A DNA stretch of 64,000 nucleotides. It comes from Vicinamibacteraceae bacterium. GTDB lineage: Bacteria; Planctomycetota; Phycisphaerae; Phycisphaerales; UBA5793. Both the position numbers and the translations under genes were made by a program. Shown one piece after another: positions 33,864 through 41,842 of this stretch; positions within the stretch are counted from its first letter, which is position 1; every line of letters starts with the position of its first letter. The stretch covers positions 1 to 64,000 of the forward strand of contig WYBR01000030.1 of NCBI GenBank assembly GCA_011525805.1, read 5' to 3'. The notes below the pieces were generated by a model, which saw only the letters and a list, made by a program, of their open reading frames with translations, had not been told where the DNA came from and did not search any database.

Positions 33864-34775
33864 TCACTGAGTCACCGGCTGGGCAAGGAGAATGTGCGCT
33901 GTGCCCGCGTGGTTTTCGATGATCTTGAACGCGCTCGTTGATTGCAGGGTGAGGACGCAGGCGTGATGAACCGTGAGCACCGCGTCCTGAAGTTCTTGCG
34001 GTGTTTCGATATCTTCGACGACGAGCCCCAGGATTCGAGCCTGCTCGCGCGAGATGTGTCTGGAGTGCGACTTCGTCAGGGCATGGCTGCCGAGATCATC
34101 TACAATCCGCTTCGCTTTTGCCTTGGCTCCGTCCTTCCCATCGAGCATGCCGGACAGCAACCACTCGCGGACCATCTGGCTGGACCAATCGATCGCCTTC
34201 TCACACTCGCCGATGAGAGTGGGGTGATACCTTGCGATGATCGGCTGCCACACAGGAATCGTCCTCGGATCGGCAGCGATCTCTCGCTTTGCCTGCTCGA
34301 ACTCCTCGACGATTCCATGCGCGGGCAGTCCATTGAACTGAGGATCAATCGGACCGAGATTGGAGTGCTTGCCCATGAGGATCGTCTTGCACGCACAGGC
34401 GATCATCGTGCCGGCGGACATGGCGATCTGCGGGATGATCGCTCGAATGTCGGTCCCGAACATCTGGCGGAGATAATCAACGAGCGATTCGGTCGCAGCG
34501 ACTTCGCCTCCGGGCGTGTGCAGCAGCAGATCAAGACCCTTGGAGCGGTCCATTCCATTGATCGTCGCCATGAAGCCGTTCTTGTCGCCGTCGTTGAGAT
34601 CAAAACCGACAATCCCGCGGCGTGCAAGTTCCGGCTTCTGAAGCCAGCCTGAGTAGTAGACGATGACGTTGCGGCCGGTTTGGTTCGCCAGTTCCTTGAT
34701 GGCTTCGCGGCGGACAACGTCGTAAGCGGAGCCCGTGGCTTGGACCTTTCCGAGAACGTCCTTCCAGTTGGGCAT
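33864..34775 (-). CDS. SDH_sah-family serine protease (ClpP/SppA fold)
   Basis: This 303-residue protein has the ClpP-crotonase fold signatures: LHTPGG (85-90) and MSAGTMIAC (119-127), whose Ser120 is the expected nucleophile. The MGKHSNLGPIDPQF segment (about 134-147) is typical of SppA and SDH_sah members. No signal peptide or strong membrane helix is seen, so it is probably cytoplasmic. The small basic gene 34791-35003 lies immediately upstream and is probably co-transcribed. Known SDH_sah proteins are mostly uncharacterised. The substrate is unknown. Confidence 0.82.
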   Translation of the reverse strand: MPNWKDVLGKVQATGSAYDVVRREAIKELANQTGRNVIVYYSGWLQKPELARRGIVGFDLNDGDKNGFMATINGMDRSKGLDLLLHTPGGEVAATESLVDYLRQMFGTDIRAIIPQIAMSAGTMIACACKTILMGKHSNLGPIDPQFNGLPAHGIVEEFEQAKREIAADPRTIPVWQPIIARYHPTLIGECEKAIDWSSQMVREWLLSGMLDGKDGAKAKAKRIVDDLGSHALTKSHSRHISREQARILGLVVEDIETPQELQDAVLTVHHACVLTLQSTSAFKIIENHAGTAHILLAQPVTQ

Positions 34776-34790
34776 CTACTCCTCGCCCGC

Positions 34791-35003
34791 TCAAACAGCC
34801 GTCGATCCAGTCAAAACGACCCGGTACTCAGGCAACTTGCGGGACTCGCCGAGTTGCTGCAGGCGTAGAAATCGCTCACGAGATTCGTCATCCCCGATGC
34901 CAAGCTGATCGAAGACCCCCTGTATCTGAACAGATCGCTTTGACTTGCGGGACTGCGATTTGGAGGTCTTTGCAGCACCGCGATTCGATCTTTTGCTCAC
35001 CAT
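34791..35003 (-). CDS. small basic protein, partner of the SDH_sah gene
   Basis: This 70-residue protein has a Lys/Arg/Ser-rich N-terminus (about 2-25) and a short helical C-terminal part with FDQLGIGDDESRERFLRLQQL. It ends 15 nt before the protease start. A targeting or regulatory peptide of the protease is possible. No family is recognised. Confidence 0.5.
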   Translation of the reverse strand: MVSKRSNRGAAKTSKSQSRKSKRSVQIQGVFDQLGIGDDESRERFLRLQQLGESRKLPEYRVVLTGSTAV

Positions 35004-35207
35004 GCCAAACTCCCTCTCTGTCTCGAGCCTATGTGACTACCCGCGCAAAGGCAACACCGATCAGTGCCATCGGGCGTCACACGGCAACGGCTTGAAGGCC
35101 ATCATCGATCCACCCCTTGTGCTCCCGAGACGGAGAAAAGTACACCTCGATGACTCCACCGACGGGCAGGATCTGCGTTCCTGCAATTCACCTCGGTCCC
35201 ATAAGCG

Positions 35208-35843
35208 CTATAGATTCGGCTGCGGCGTGTAGCGGAGGTAGGGCTTGACGATGCGGTGGCCCTTGGGGAACTTCCTGGGAATCTCCGCCGTCGGCACTGC
35301 GGGCACGACAATGCACTCTTCCCCGTGCTTCCAGTTCACCGGCGTCGCCACCTGGTACTTCGCCGTCAGTTGCAGCGAGTCGATGACCCGCAGCAACTCA
35401 TCAAAGTTGCGCCCCGTCGAGGCGGGGTAGGTCAGCGTGAGTTTGACCTTCTTGTCCGGCCCGATGACGAAGACGCTGCGCACCGTGGCGGTCTCCGACG
35501 CGTTCGGGTGGATCATGTCGTACAGGTTCGACACGGTTCGGTCGGCGTCGGCGATGATGGGGAAGTTGACGTCGGCGTGCTGGGTTTCGTTGATGTCGCT
35601 GATCCAGCCGAGGTGGGAATCGAGCGGATCGACGCTCAGGGCCGCGACCTTGACGTTGCGCTTCTCGAACTCGCGCATGAGGTTGGCGCAGGCGCCGAGT
35701 TCGGTGGTGCAGACGGGGGTGTAGTCGGCAGGGTGCGAGAAGAGCACCCCCCAGGAGTCGCCGAGCCAGTGGTGAAAGTGGATCGTTCCCTGAGTCGTCT
35801 GCGCCGTGAAATCGGGGGCGATGTCGCCAAGTCGAAGGGCCAT
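35208..35843 (-). CDS. 1-Cys peroxiredoxin
   Basis: This 211-residue peroxiredoxin reduces peroxides with a single catalytic Cys. The active site is Cys45 in HPADYTPVCTTELG, with the conserved Thr two residues before it (TPVC) and Arg in the ATVRSVFVIGPD region. The C-terminal extension (about 160-211) with WKHGEECIVVP and KPYLRYTPQP is typical of the Prx6 group. A RBS (GGAGAGAAGATC) precedes the ATG. The neighbour is an HPF/RaiA-like protein, which suggests a stress-response locus. Confidence 0.93.
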   Translation of the reverse strand: MALRLGDIAPDFTAQTTQGTIHFHHWLGDSWGVLFSHPADYTPVCTTELGACANLMREFEKRNVKVAALSVDPLDSHLGWISDINETQHADVNFPIIADADRTVSNLYDMIHPNASETATVRSVFVIGPDKKVKLTLTYPASTGRNFDELLRVIDSLQLTAKYQVATPVNWKHGEECIVVPAVPTAEIPRKFPKGHRIVKPYLRYTPQPNL

Positions 35844-35915
35844 GATCTTCTCTCCTTGAATGGCGGCGGCGGGCGCGCCGCCACGAGCGCGGTCGTCGTC
35901 GCCCGCGGGCGACCA

Positions 35916-36233
35916 TCAATGGGAATCGTATTCGCGCTCGCGCTCAACCAGTTTGCGAATGGCACGCTCGAGCTTCCCGGCGGCGCCTACGACGGCCTGG
36001 TACATGTCGATCGAGGTGTCCTCGACGGCGATGGGCTGGTGCGAGGCCGGGCGGGCCTCCATCACGCAGCGCTTGTCCGGCCCGGCTTTCGGGCCGTTGT
36101 TGTCGTGCAGATGCACCTCGACGCGGGTGATCCGGTCCCGGAACACCTTGAGGGACTTCTCGACTTCCTTCTCAACGTGCGCGATGAGGGCCGGCGTGCT
36201 CTGAAACTCCCCTGCATTCACCTGGATGAGCAT
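35916..36233 (-). CDS. HPF/RaiA-like ribosome-associated protein
   Basis: This 105-residue protein has the beta-alpha-beta-beta-beta-alpha outline of the HPF/RaiA (S30AE) family. The N-terminal strand is MLIQVNAG, then a helix (about 15-30) and ITRVEVHLHDNNG. The C-terminal helix is Arg/Glu-rich. Family members sit on the ribosome and hibernate it under stress. It lacks the long C-terminal extension of dimerising HPF, so it is the short type. CGAAAGGAGCGTC precedes the start. Confidence 0.75.
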   Translation of the reverse strand: MLIQVNAGEFQSTPALIAHVEKEVEKSLKVFRDRITRVEVHLHDNNGPKAGPDKRCVMEARPASHQPIAVEDTSIDMYQAVVGAAGKLERAIRKLVEREREYDSH

Positions 36234-36442
36234 GACGCTCCTTTCGGTTGCGTTGAACCAAGCGGATCTGGGCCAAGTCGCTCTGGCGCGGCCCGGCCCG
36301 CCGAGATTGTAGAAGCGGCCCCCTCACACCCGCAAATGCGGCGGAATGCCCGAACTGCCAACCACGCCGCCCGACCAGGCGAAAGCAACGCCGACCGTCG
36401 CTAAGGACGGCCGGCGTCGGCGGAGGGAGGGATGATGGAGGT

Positions 36443-36844
36443 TCAGAATCGATGGCCGATGAGGGGCAGTTCGCGGCGATGGATCAGCAGGGTGGCGCCG
36501 CAGCACACGGTGACGGCCAGGGCCAGCCCGAAGAGAAACCCGCCGTCGTCCTTCACGACGATGCCCAGCCGGGTCAGGTGGCTGCCGATGGCGCCGAGCA
36601 TGACCCCCACACCCAGGGCCGCGCCGAGCCACGCCGTCCGCGGAACCAGCAGCAGTACGGCGGTGATGAGTTCAGCAAATCCCGCGGCCCACCGGCCCCA
36701 CGGCTCGACTCCAAGCGTCTCAAAGATGTACACGCTTTCCTCGGACCCGGTGAATTTGAAGAACAGCGTCTGAGCGAGAATGACCGCGGCGACGATGCGG
36801 ATGACCCAACCGAGAATGAGGACCGGGCCTCGCGGAGACTTCAT
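36443..36844 (-). CDS. DoxX-family membrane protein
   Basis: This 133-residue protein has four transmembrane helices (about 8-28, 50-66, 72-88 and 100-120) and the DoxX-like pattern FKFTGSEE near residues 29-36. The GFAELITAVLLL segment (about 55-66) is typical. DoxX proteins are uncharacterised or oxidoreductase-associated membrane proteins. The neighbours on the - strand are small stress and metabolic genes. Confidence 0.78.
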   Translation of the reverse strand: MKSPRGPVLILGWVIRIVAAVILAQTLFFKFTGSEESVYIFETLGVEPWGRWAAGFAELITAVLLLVPRTAWLGAALGVGVMLGAIGSHLTRLGIVVKDDGGFLFGLALAVTVCCGATLLIHRRELPLIGHRF

Positions 36845-36899
36845 GGAAGATTGGATGCTCCTGGCCGCTCGGCGTTACAGGTTCATTCGTCCGGCCCGA

Positions 36900-37286
36900 T
36901 CAGGAAGTCGCGCGGCCGGTGAAGCACGTGCCCTCCTGCACAAAGCAGATGCGGTTGCCCCAGGGGTCGGTCGCATAGAAACTGCGCTCGCCCCACGGCT
37001 GAACGCGAATAGCCTCATCAAGTTCGCGGCAGTTGAGCGAGCGGGCGCGTTGGTGGATTGCTTCGAGGTCATCAACGGCGAAGTAGATGTGGTCGGGGTT
37101 GGGCGTCGCGTCCCAGTCGTCGCCGTCGCCGCGCGGGTCGAAGCAGGCGAGGATGGTCCCGCCACAGTCGAAGTAGTGGCGACCGCCGGAGACGCGCGTG
37201 CCGGGCATGTCGAGCAGCGAGGCATAGAAGGCAGCGGCCCGGTCGATGCCGGTCACGGGGAGGATGACGCGAAAAAGCCGGACCAT
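36900..37286 (-). CDS. VOC-family (glyoxalase fold) protein
   Basis: The ATG at 37286 follows GGGAGGGCAC and gives 128 residues. It shows the VOC pattern: RVILPVTGIDRAAAFYASLLD near residues 5-25, a HIYFAVDDLEAIHQRAR segment (about 70-86), and a C-terminal SFYATDPWGNRICFVQ (about 106-121). The DP.GN...F region supplies the metal-binding Glu/Gln of this fold. The reaction is not predictable. A TTG at 37301 would add five residues. Confidence 0.85.
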   Translation of the reverse strand: MVRLFRVILPVTGIDRAAAFYASLLDMPGTRVSGGRHYFDCGGTILACFDPRGDGDDWDATPNPDHIYFAVDDLEAIHQRARSLNCRELDEAIRVQPWGERSFYATDPWGNRICFVQEGTCFTGRATS

Positions 37287-37305
37287 GTGCCCTCCCGCCA
37301 AGCGA

Positions 37306-37965
37306 CTACTTCTCGAGCACGGCCTTGAGCGAGTCGAGCCGCTCGCCCCACATCTTCTTGATCTTCTCGACGTCCCGGGCGGAAGCGAGTTTGCGATGCT
37401 GGACGGCGACCTGCGATTTGCCCGGCCCCTTGGCGTAGAAGTTCACATCCACGTGCGTCCGGCCGTCGGACCAGGTGAGGCGCATGGACTTGTCGGCCGC
37501 GGCGGTGCGGATGGTGAGGCGCTCGTCGCTGAGCCAGCGCCGGCGCGAGCGCGGGTCGCTCCAGGCTTTGTAGAGCGAGGCGAGATCGGCGGCGATCGTC
37601 CGGCTCGCGCTGGCGGCGAAGCCGTCGGACTTCTGATGCCGCGCCCGCAGGCCGGCGAGTCGCTCGTAGCCGACGGTGACCATCTGCGCCCACCAGTCGC
37701 CGACGGCGTACCTGTCGTGAACGTGCCGGGCGATGGATTTGTGGTCCATCGCGCGGCAGCCGTCGGCGTCGAGGGCGGCGAGCCACTGGGTCCACGTGCG
37801 GCCCGTCTTCGCTGCCAGCGCCTCGTCGCCGATCTCGCGATTCACCGAAGCAGCGGTAGATGACTTCGACGGCAGCTTCGGCCGAGCGGTGCGGGCGGAC
37901 GTCGCCTTCGCCCTTGTCTTCGATGTCGATGCGGATTTCGATCTGGGCTTCGATTTCGTCGGCAC
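37306..37965 (-). CDS. DUF4287 plus SRPBCC-like protein
   Basis: A GTG at 37965, preceded by TGGAGGGTTCACCC, gives 219 residues; a longer in-frame ATG at 38076 gives only low-complexity leader. After a Lys/Ala/Ser-rich N-terminus (about 1-42), a DUF4287 domain follows with TGRTWTQWLAALDADG and WWAQMVTVGYERLAGLR (about 52-105). The C-terminal half (about 120-219) is a START/SRPBCC-like domain with LYKAWSDPRSRRRW. Ligand and role are unknown. Confidence 0.8.
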   Translation of the reverse strand: MPTKSKPRSKSASTSKTRAKATSARTARPKLPSKSSTAASVNREIGDEALAAKTGRTWTQWLAALDADGCRAMDHKSIARHVHDRYAVGDWWAQMVTVGYERLAGLRARHQKSDGFAASASRTIAADLASLYKAWSDPRSRRRWLSDERLTIRTAAADKSMRLTWSDGRTHVDVNFYAKGPGKSQVAVQHRKLASARDVEKIKKMWGERLDSLKAVLEK

Positions 37966-37994
37966 GGGTGAACCCTCCACAGTGAACTCGCCGC

Positions 37995-38378
37995 TCAACC
38001 GGCGGGGACGGCGGGGACGGCGGGCACCGCCGGCGCGTGGCCGCGAAACATGAAGTACACCGCGCCGCAGATGCACAGGCCCGCCCAGAGATAATCAAGT
38101 TTGATCGGCTGCTTCATGTACAGGAGGGCGAAGGGAATGAAGACGATCAGCGTGATCGCCTCCTGCATGATCTTCAGTTGCGCCAGGCTCATCTGCGTGT
38201 GGCCGATGCGGTTCGCCGGCACCTGAACCATGTACTCGAAAAACGCGATGCCCCAACTGACGATCGCGGCGATGAACCACGGTTTGTGATTCAGGTCCTT
38301 GAGGTGCGCGTACCACGCAAAGGTCATGAAGACGTTGGAGATGACCAGCAGGACGGCAGTCTGCACAATAACGGGCAT
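37995..38378 (-). CDS. DUF486 (DMT superfamily) membrane protein
   Basis: This 127-residue protein has four membrane helices (about 5-22, 34-52, 68-88 and 92-110) and the DUF486 pattern FMTFAWYAHLKD (about 17-28) and FFEYMVQVPANRIG (about 46-59). The family belongs to the DMT superfamily; its cargo is unknown. The C-terminus ends in a PAVPAVPAVPAG run encoded by a short tandem repeat. It is 29 nt upstream of the DUF4287 gene and probably in the same transcript. Confidence 0.82.
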   Translation of the reverse strand: MPVIVQTAVLLVISNVFMTFAWYAHLKDLNHKPWFIAAIVSWGIAFFEYMVQVPANRIGHTQMSLAQLKIMQEAITLIVFIPFALLYMKQPIKLDYLWAGLCICGAVYFMFRGHAPAVPAVPAVPAG

Positions 38379-38414
38379 GAGAGTCGCCTCACGGGGATGG
38401 CGATTCTAGAGCAC

Positions 38415-38544
38415 TTCCAGTTCCAGGCGCATCGATGCGGGGCGGCGCCGAACGCCGCCACTCCGGGCGGAGTTCGATGGGCAGCGCGTCGCGGCGCCAG
38501 GCCGACGCGCCAGCGTGCTGTGTGCGAACCTGCAGGCTCGCTCG
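38415..38544. repeat. composite dispersed repeat with palindromic module
   Basis: This zone contains CGAAC-g-CCGCC and GGCGG-a-GTTCG arms (38449-38476), a block CCAGGCCGACGCGCCAGCG (38497-38515), and a 38-nt block at 38507-38544. The first recurs at 46157-46190, the second at 46203-46219 and near 26436-26453, and the third at 26556-26593. It lies between the DUF486 and sigma factor genes. No coding is supported here. Confidence 0.5.
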
Positions 38545-38591
38545 ATCGCACTTGCCGCCGTCCGTCGTCAGATGTGTCCGAAGGCGCGACG

Positions 38592-39617
38592 TCAGCCGGC
38601 GGCGGCGCGGTAGTTGCCGCGCGCCGCGCTGGGGCGTCCGCCGCGCGCGGGGCGCGGGCGGGCGCCGTTGCCGTTGCCGTTGCCGTTGGCGTGGCCGTTG
38701 CCCCCCTTGCCGTTGAGCAGGTGGCAGCCGAAGCGGGCGTGCGCTTCCTTGAAGAGCCGGCCGCGCGAATCGTCGTTGATCTGGTCGTTGAGTTTGGCGA
38801 GGGCCTCGCATTCGATCTGCCGGACGCGCTCGCGCGTCAGGCCGATCTCGCGGCCGACCTCCTTGAGGGTTCGCGGCTCGCGGCCGTCGAGGCCGAATCG
38901 CAGGCGCAGCACCATTGCCTCGCGGTCGTCAATGACCTCGAGCAGGCGGCGGATGGTGCGGATGTCGTCGTCGTAAATAACGGACTCCTCGGGAAGGTCG
39001 GAGCGGTTGTCGGCGAAGATCTCGGAGTAGTTGACGGTCTCGCCGTCCTTGCCCGCCGGAGCCTGGGTCGAACACTGGAGCGCCCGGACGGCCCTTCGGA
39101 TGGCCAGAACCTTCTTGGCGGGGATCTCGAGGACCTCGGCGAGTTCCTGGAGGCTCGGCGCGCGGCCGAGTTGGAACTCGAGGTCGTGCGTCGCCTGTTT
39201 CCAGCGGGCGATGTGCTCGACCATGTAGGCGGGGATGCTGATGGGCTGGCCGGCGTTGATGAGCGCCCGCTTGATCGCCTGCTTGATCCACCACGAGGCG
39301 TAGGTGGAGAAGCGGGCGCCCTGGGCGGGGTCAAAGCCCTCGACGGCGCGGATGAGGCCGACGTTGCCCTCCTCGATGAGGTCGGCGAGGTGCAGGCCGC
39401 GGTTCATGTACTTCTTGGCGACGGAGACGACCAGGCGGAGGTTGGCGCGGACGAGGAGGTCGCGTGCCTCGGGATCGGCCTCGTTGACGACGCGCCAGCC
39501 GAGGTACTTTTCTTCGATGGCTTCGAGAAGCGGGGTGTCGTTGATGTGCTTGAGGTACAACTGCAGTTCCGTCTGCAGCCCCGCGTCGTCCGTGCCCTTG
39601 GCGCGTTGTGTGCTCAA
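38592..39617 (-). CDS. sigma-70 family RNA polymerase sigma factor, primary type
   Basis: Starting at TTG 39617 (GGAAGGTCACGC before it), the protein has 341 residues. Region 1.2/2 includes YLKHINDTPLL and LVRANLRLVVSVAKKYMNRGL, followed by LIEEGNVGLIRAVEGFDPAQGARFSTYASWWIKQAI, the highly conserved region 2.3-2.4. Region 4 ends with VLRLRFGLDG and LTRERVRQIE. The C-terminus is a Gly/Asn-rich tail. It lacks region 1.1 and is shorter than E. coli RpoD, as in planctomycete RpoD-like factors. A longer frame from 39752 is possible but low-complexity. Confidence 0.92.
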   Translation of the reverse strand: MSTQRAKGTDDAGLQTELQLYLKHINDTPLLEAIEEKYLGWRVVNEADPEARDLLVRANLRLVVSVAKKYMNRGLHLADLIEEGNVGLIRAVEGFDPAQGARFSTYASWWIKQAIKRALINAGQPISIPAYMVEHIARWKQATHDLEFQLGRAPSLQELAEVLEIPAKKVLAIRRAVRALQCSTQAPAGKDGETVNYSEIFADNRSDLPEESVIYDDDIRTIRRLLEVIDDREAMVLRLRFGLDGREPRTLKEVGREIGLTRERVRQIECEALAKLNDQINDDSRGRLFKEAHARFGCHLLNGKGGNGHANGNGNGNGARPRPARGGRPSAARGNYRAAAG

Positions 39618-39901
39618 GCGTGACCTTCCCCACCGAGTCGTATCGCCGGAATGTCGTGCGGCGCCGACGGGCTGTGCTGGCGCCGCCGGATCTGATTCGT
39701 CCCCCGGACTGGACGCGCCCACCGGGTCAACCGCGACGGGGCGCGGCGGCAACGGGGCGTCGAGCCAGAGGCCATCGTACTATTCGTCGAGACTCCATAA
39801 TGGTTCGACAATTGACGAGAAACACTTGAGAGACACCCCCGCCACGGCGGGTGATCGCGCCGCCCGTGCGGGGCCGATAAGGCTACGGACAGGAACCCGA
39901 C

Positions 39902-40666
39902 ATGACCGACGAGGACCTGACCCCGATTCTCCGCCAATGGCCGTACGTTACCGGCGAGGTGAACGTCCGTCTGGTCCAGGCGGGGGACGGCCGTCCCATC
40001 GTGCAGATGCGCGTGGACCTGGGCATTCTGCAGATGGAGTTGTCGGGCCGGCCGGACGGAACGCGACCGGAAGGGCACGACTCGCTGCTCGAGGCGGTGG
40101 GCGCCAGCCTGCGGCAACAGGTGGAGAACCAGGGAGATGCGGAGTCGTTTGTCCTTAGTTCTGATCTCTGCCGCCGCCTGCGCGAGGAGGCGATCCAGTT
40201 TTACCACCGCTACGTCAGCCTCTTCGCCCTCGAGGAGTACGAAGGGGTGATGCGCGACACCGAGCACAACCTGCACATCATGGAGTTGTGCCGCGAGTTC
40301 GGCGAGACGGAATTCGACCAGACCGTCATGGAGCAGTTGCGCTGCAACACGCTCATGATGTACGCCCGGGCCGAGGCGTGCAAGGCCCTGGCCGACAACG
40401 ACACCCGCGCCGCGCTGGCCTCGATCGACCGCGGCCTCGAGGCCATCCGCCAGGCGATGGAGAACGAGGAGCGGGAGGAGGAGGACGCCTTCGAGAACTC
40501 GGCGGAGGTGCAGTTGCTGCGGTCGATGCGCGATGCGATCATCCCCAAACTGCCGGTCAGCCAGCGGAGCGAATTGCACGACCGCCTGAAGGCGGCGCTC
40601 GCTGCGGAGAACTACGAACTCGCCGCGATCCTGCGCGATGAACTGAAGATGCTGCGCGACGGTTGA
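39902..40666 (+). CDS. UVR-motif protein
   Basis: This 254-residue protein ends with the UVR motif LHDRLKAALAAENYELAAILRDEL (about 226-249), which in UvrB, UvrC and McsA mediates protein-protein contact. The remainder is helical with clusters of acidic residues (EREEEDAFE near 192-200). No nuclease or helicase motif is present. Similar planctomycete proteins are often labelled UvrBC-like. Role unknown, possibly regulatory. Confidence 0.75.
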   Translation: MTDEDLTPILRQWPYVTGEVNVRLVQAGDGRPIVQMRVDLGILQMELSGRPDGTRPEGHDSLLEAVGASLRQQVENQGDAESFVLSSDLCRRLREEAIQFYHRYVSLFALEEYEGVMRDTEHNLHIMELCREFGETEFDQTVMEQLRCNTLMMYARAEACKALADNDTRAALASIDRGLEAIRQAMENEEREEEDAFENSAEVQLLRSMRDAIIPKLPVSQRSELHDRLKAALAAENYELAAILRDELKMLRDG

Positions 40667-40692
40667 TGGCGCTGCTCCGGCGCGAGTCGAAA

Positions 40693-40713
40693 CCCACGTT
40701 CGATGAACGTGGG
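40693..40713. repeat. REP-like hairpin between convergent genes
   Basis: CCCACGTTC (40693-40701) and GAACGTGGG (40705-40713) pair perfectly around GAT, with GGGCTTCGCA on the right flank. It lies between the stops of the UVR-motif gene (+) and the PilZ gene (-), so it could act as a bidirectional terminator. It shows that this hairpin type is not confined to the prophage. Confidence 0.6.
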
Positions 40714-40736
40714 CTTCGCACCTGCTTGTTCTTTGT

Positions 40737-41156
40737 TTACGCGGCGCGGATCGACTGCGCGTGCTGCACGCCGATGCGGTACTGACGCGGCGTGATGACC
40801 TCGCCCGTCGCTTCGTCGCGCACCTCCGGCGACTCCTCGCACCGCGCCACCCGCGCGATGCGCCCGCGAACGCGGAAGGGTGCGAGGCGCACCTCGACGT
40901 ACTCCCCGACCGGAATGGCGCGCGGCGAGCGGAAACCGAACCCGCCGCGACTGACATCCGCCAGTTCGACCGTGCCGCCGAGGAAGGACTTGTAGGGATC
41001 GAGGCAGATCAGCCGCGCCCAGCCCGCGGCGGCGGCCCGCGGCTCGCGCCGGCGGTCGAAACGCAGCGACCCCGCGTCCCCTGCGGGCCAGGCGCTCCGC
41101 GCCCGGTGAGTCGGCGCCGGCGCCGCGGCCGCGTTTTCTTCGAGTCTCAGGCCCAT
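40737..41156 (-). CDS. PilZ-domain protein
   Basis: This 139-residue protein has a PilZ-like domain in its C-terminal two thirds. The RFDRRREPRA segment (about 32-41) fits the RxxxR c-di-GMP-binding motif, followed by ELADVSRGGFGFRSP (about 64-78), which carries the D.S.GG motif. PilZ domains bind cyclic di-GMP. The first 25 residues are low-complexity. It is convergent with the UVR-motif gene. Confidence 0.82.
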   Translation of the reverse strand: MGLRLEENAAAAPAPTHRARSAWPAGDAGSLRFDRRREPRAAAAGWARLICLDPYKSFLGGTVELADVSRGGFGFRSPRAIPVGEYVEVRLAPFRVRGRIARVARCEESPEVRDEATGEVITPRQYRIGVQHAQSIRAA

Positions 41157-41296
41157 GCTCGGTCCATCCCGCGAAGGGTCAGGCGATCATCTTCCCCCCT
41201 CGTGCGGTTTCATCGGACGATGGAGCGGGCGGGTTGAGGCGGCGCGGCGGATCACGGCGTCTCCCGTCGCGCCGCGGCCCACTGCGGCGCGGCCGG

Positions 41297-41818
41297 TCAG
41301 CGAAACGGCCGCAGCCCGCGCGCGGAGCGCCGGGCGTTGAGGTCGGCCAGAGCCGGCGGGAATTCCTTGAGCAGGCGGATCAACTGCGACCGCGTCAGGC
41401 CGAGAAGGATCGCCGCCCGGGCCGCGTCGTCGCGACACGCCGCCAGCACGTCGAGCGCTTCGGCGAGAATGCCCGGGGCGTCGTCGTGTTCGGGATTGAG
41501 CGCCAGCCGACCGCCGCGCACCCGGACGCGGAGGCGCTCGCTGGGCTCATAGCCCGTCAGGGCCACGCCGACGCGGTGCTGCAGCGCCAGTCGCAGACGG
41601 AGCCGGAAGACGGCGTTACGCCGGTTGCGCTCCGGCTGGCGCGACTCGGTGGCCTGGGCCTCGACGCCCGTGGGCTCGTGGCGGATGAAGACGGCCGTCT
41701 CAACCTTGTTGCGATGCTGCCCCCCCGGCCCCGACGCTCGCCCCCGCTTCACCCGGCAGGACTTGAGCAACTCCCTCTCATCGAGCGCGGCGGGATGGGT
41801 GTACTTGGACTCGCCCAC
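41297..41818 (-). CDS. release-factor-like protein (ArfB/RF-1 domain)
   Basis: This 173-residue protein contains SGPGGQHRNKVETAV (about 29-43), whose GGQ motif is the catalytic signature of peptidyl-tRNA hydrolysis in class I release factors and ArfB/ICT1. It lacks the codon-recognition domain of true RF1/RF2 and has a C-terminal helical extension with a basic end. It most likely rescues stalled ribosomes. It is followed by tsaD upstream on the same strand (24-nt spacer). Confidence 0.88.
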   Translation of the reverse strand: MGESKYTHPAALDERELLKSCRVKRGRASGPGGQHRNKVETAVFIRHEPTGVEAQATESRQPERNRRNAVFRLRLRLALQHRVGVALTGYEPSERLRVRVRGGRLALNPEHDDAPGILAEALDVLAACRDDAARAAILLGLTRSQLIRLLKEFPPALADLNARRSARGLRPFR

Positions 41819-41842
41819 ATCGCATCATAGAGGCAACGCCAC

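Noticed and set aside
38037-39623. 528-residue open frame on the + strand
   Set aside because: Antisense to the sigma factor and DUF486 genes; composition is typical of a shadow frame.
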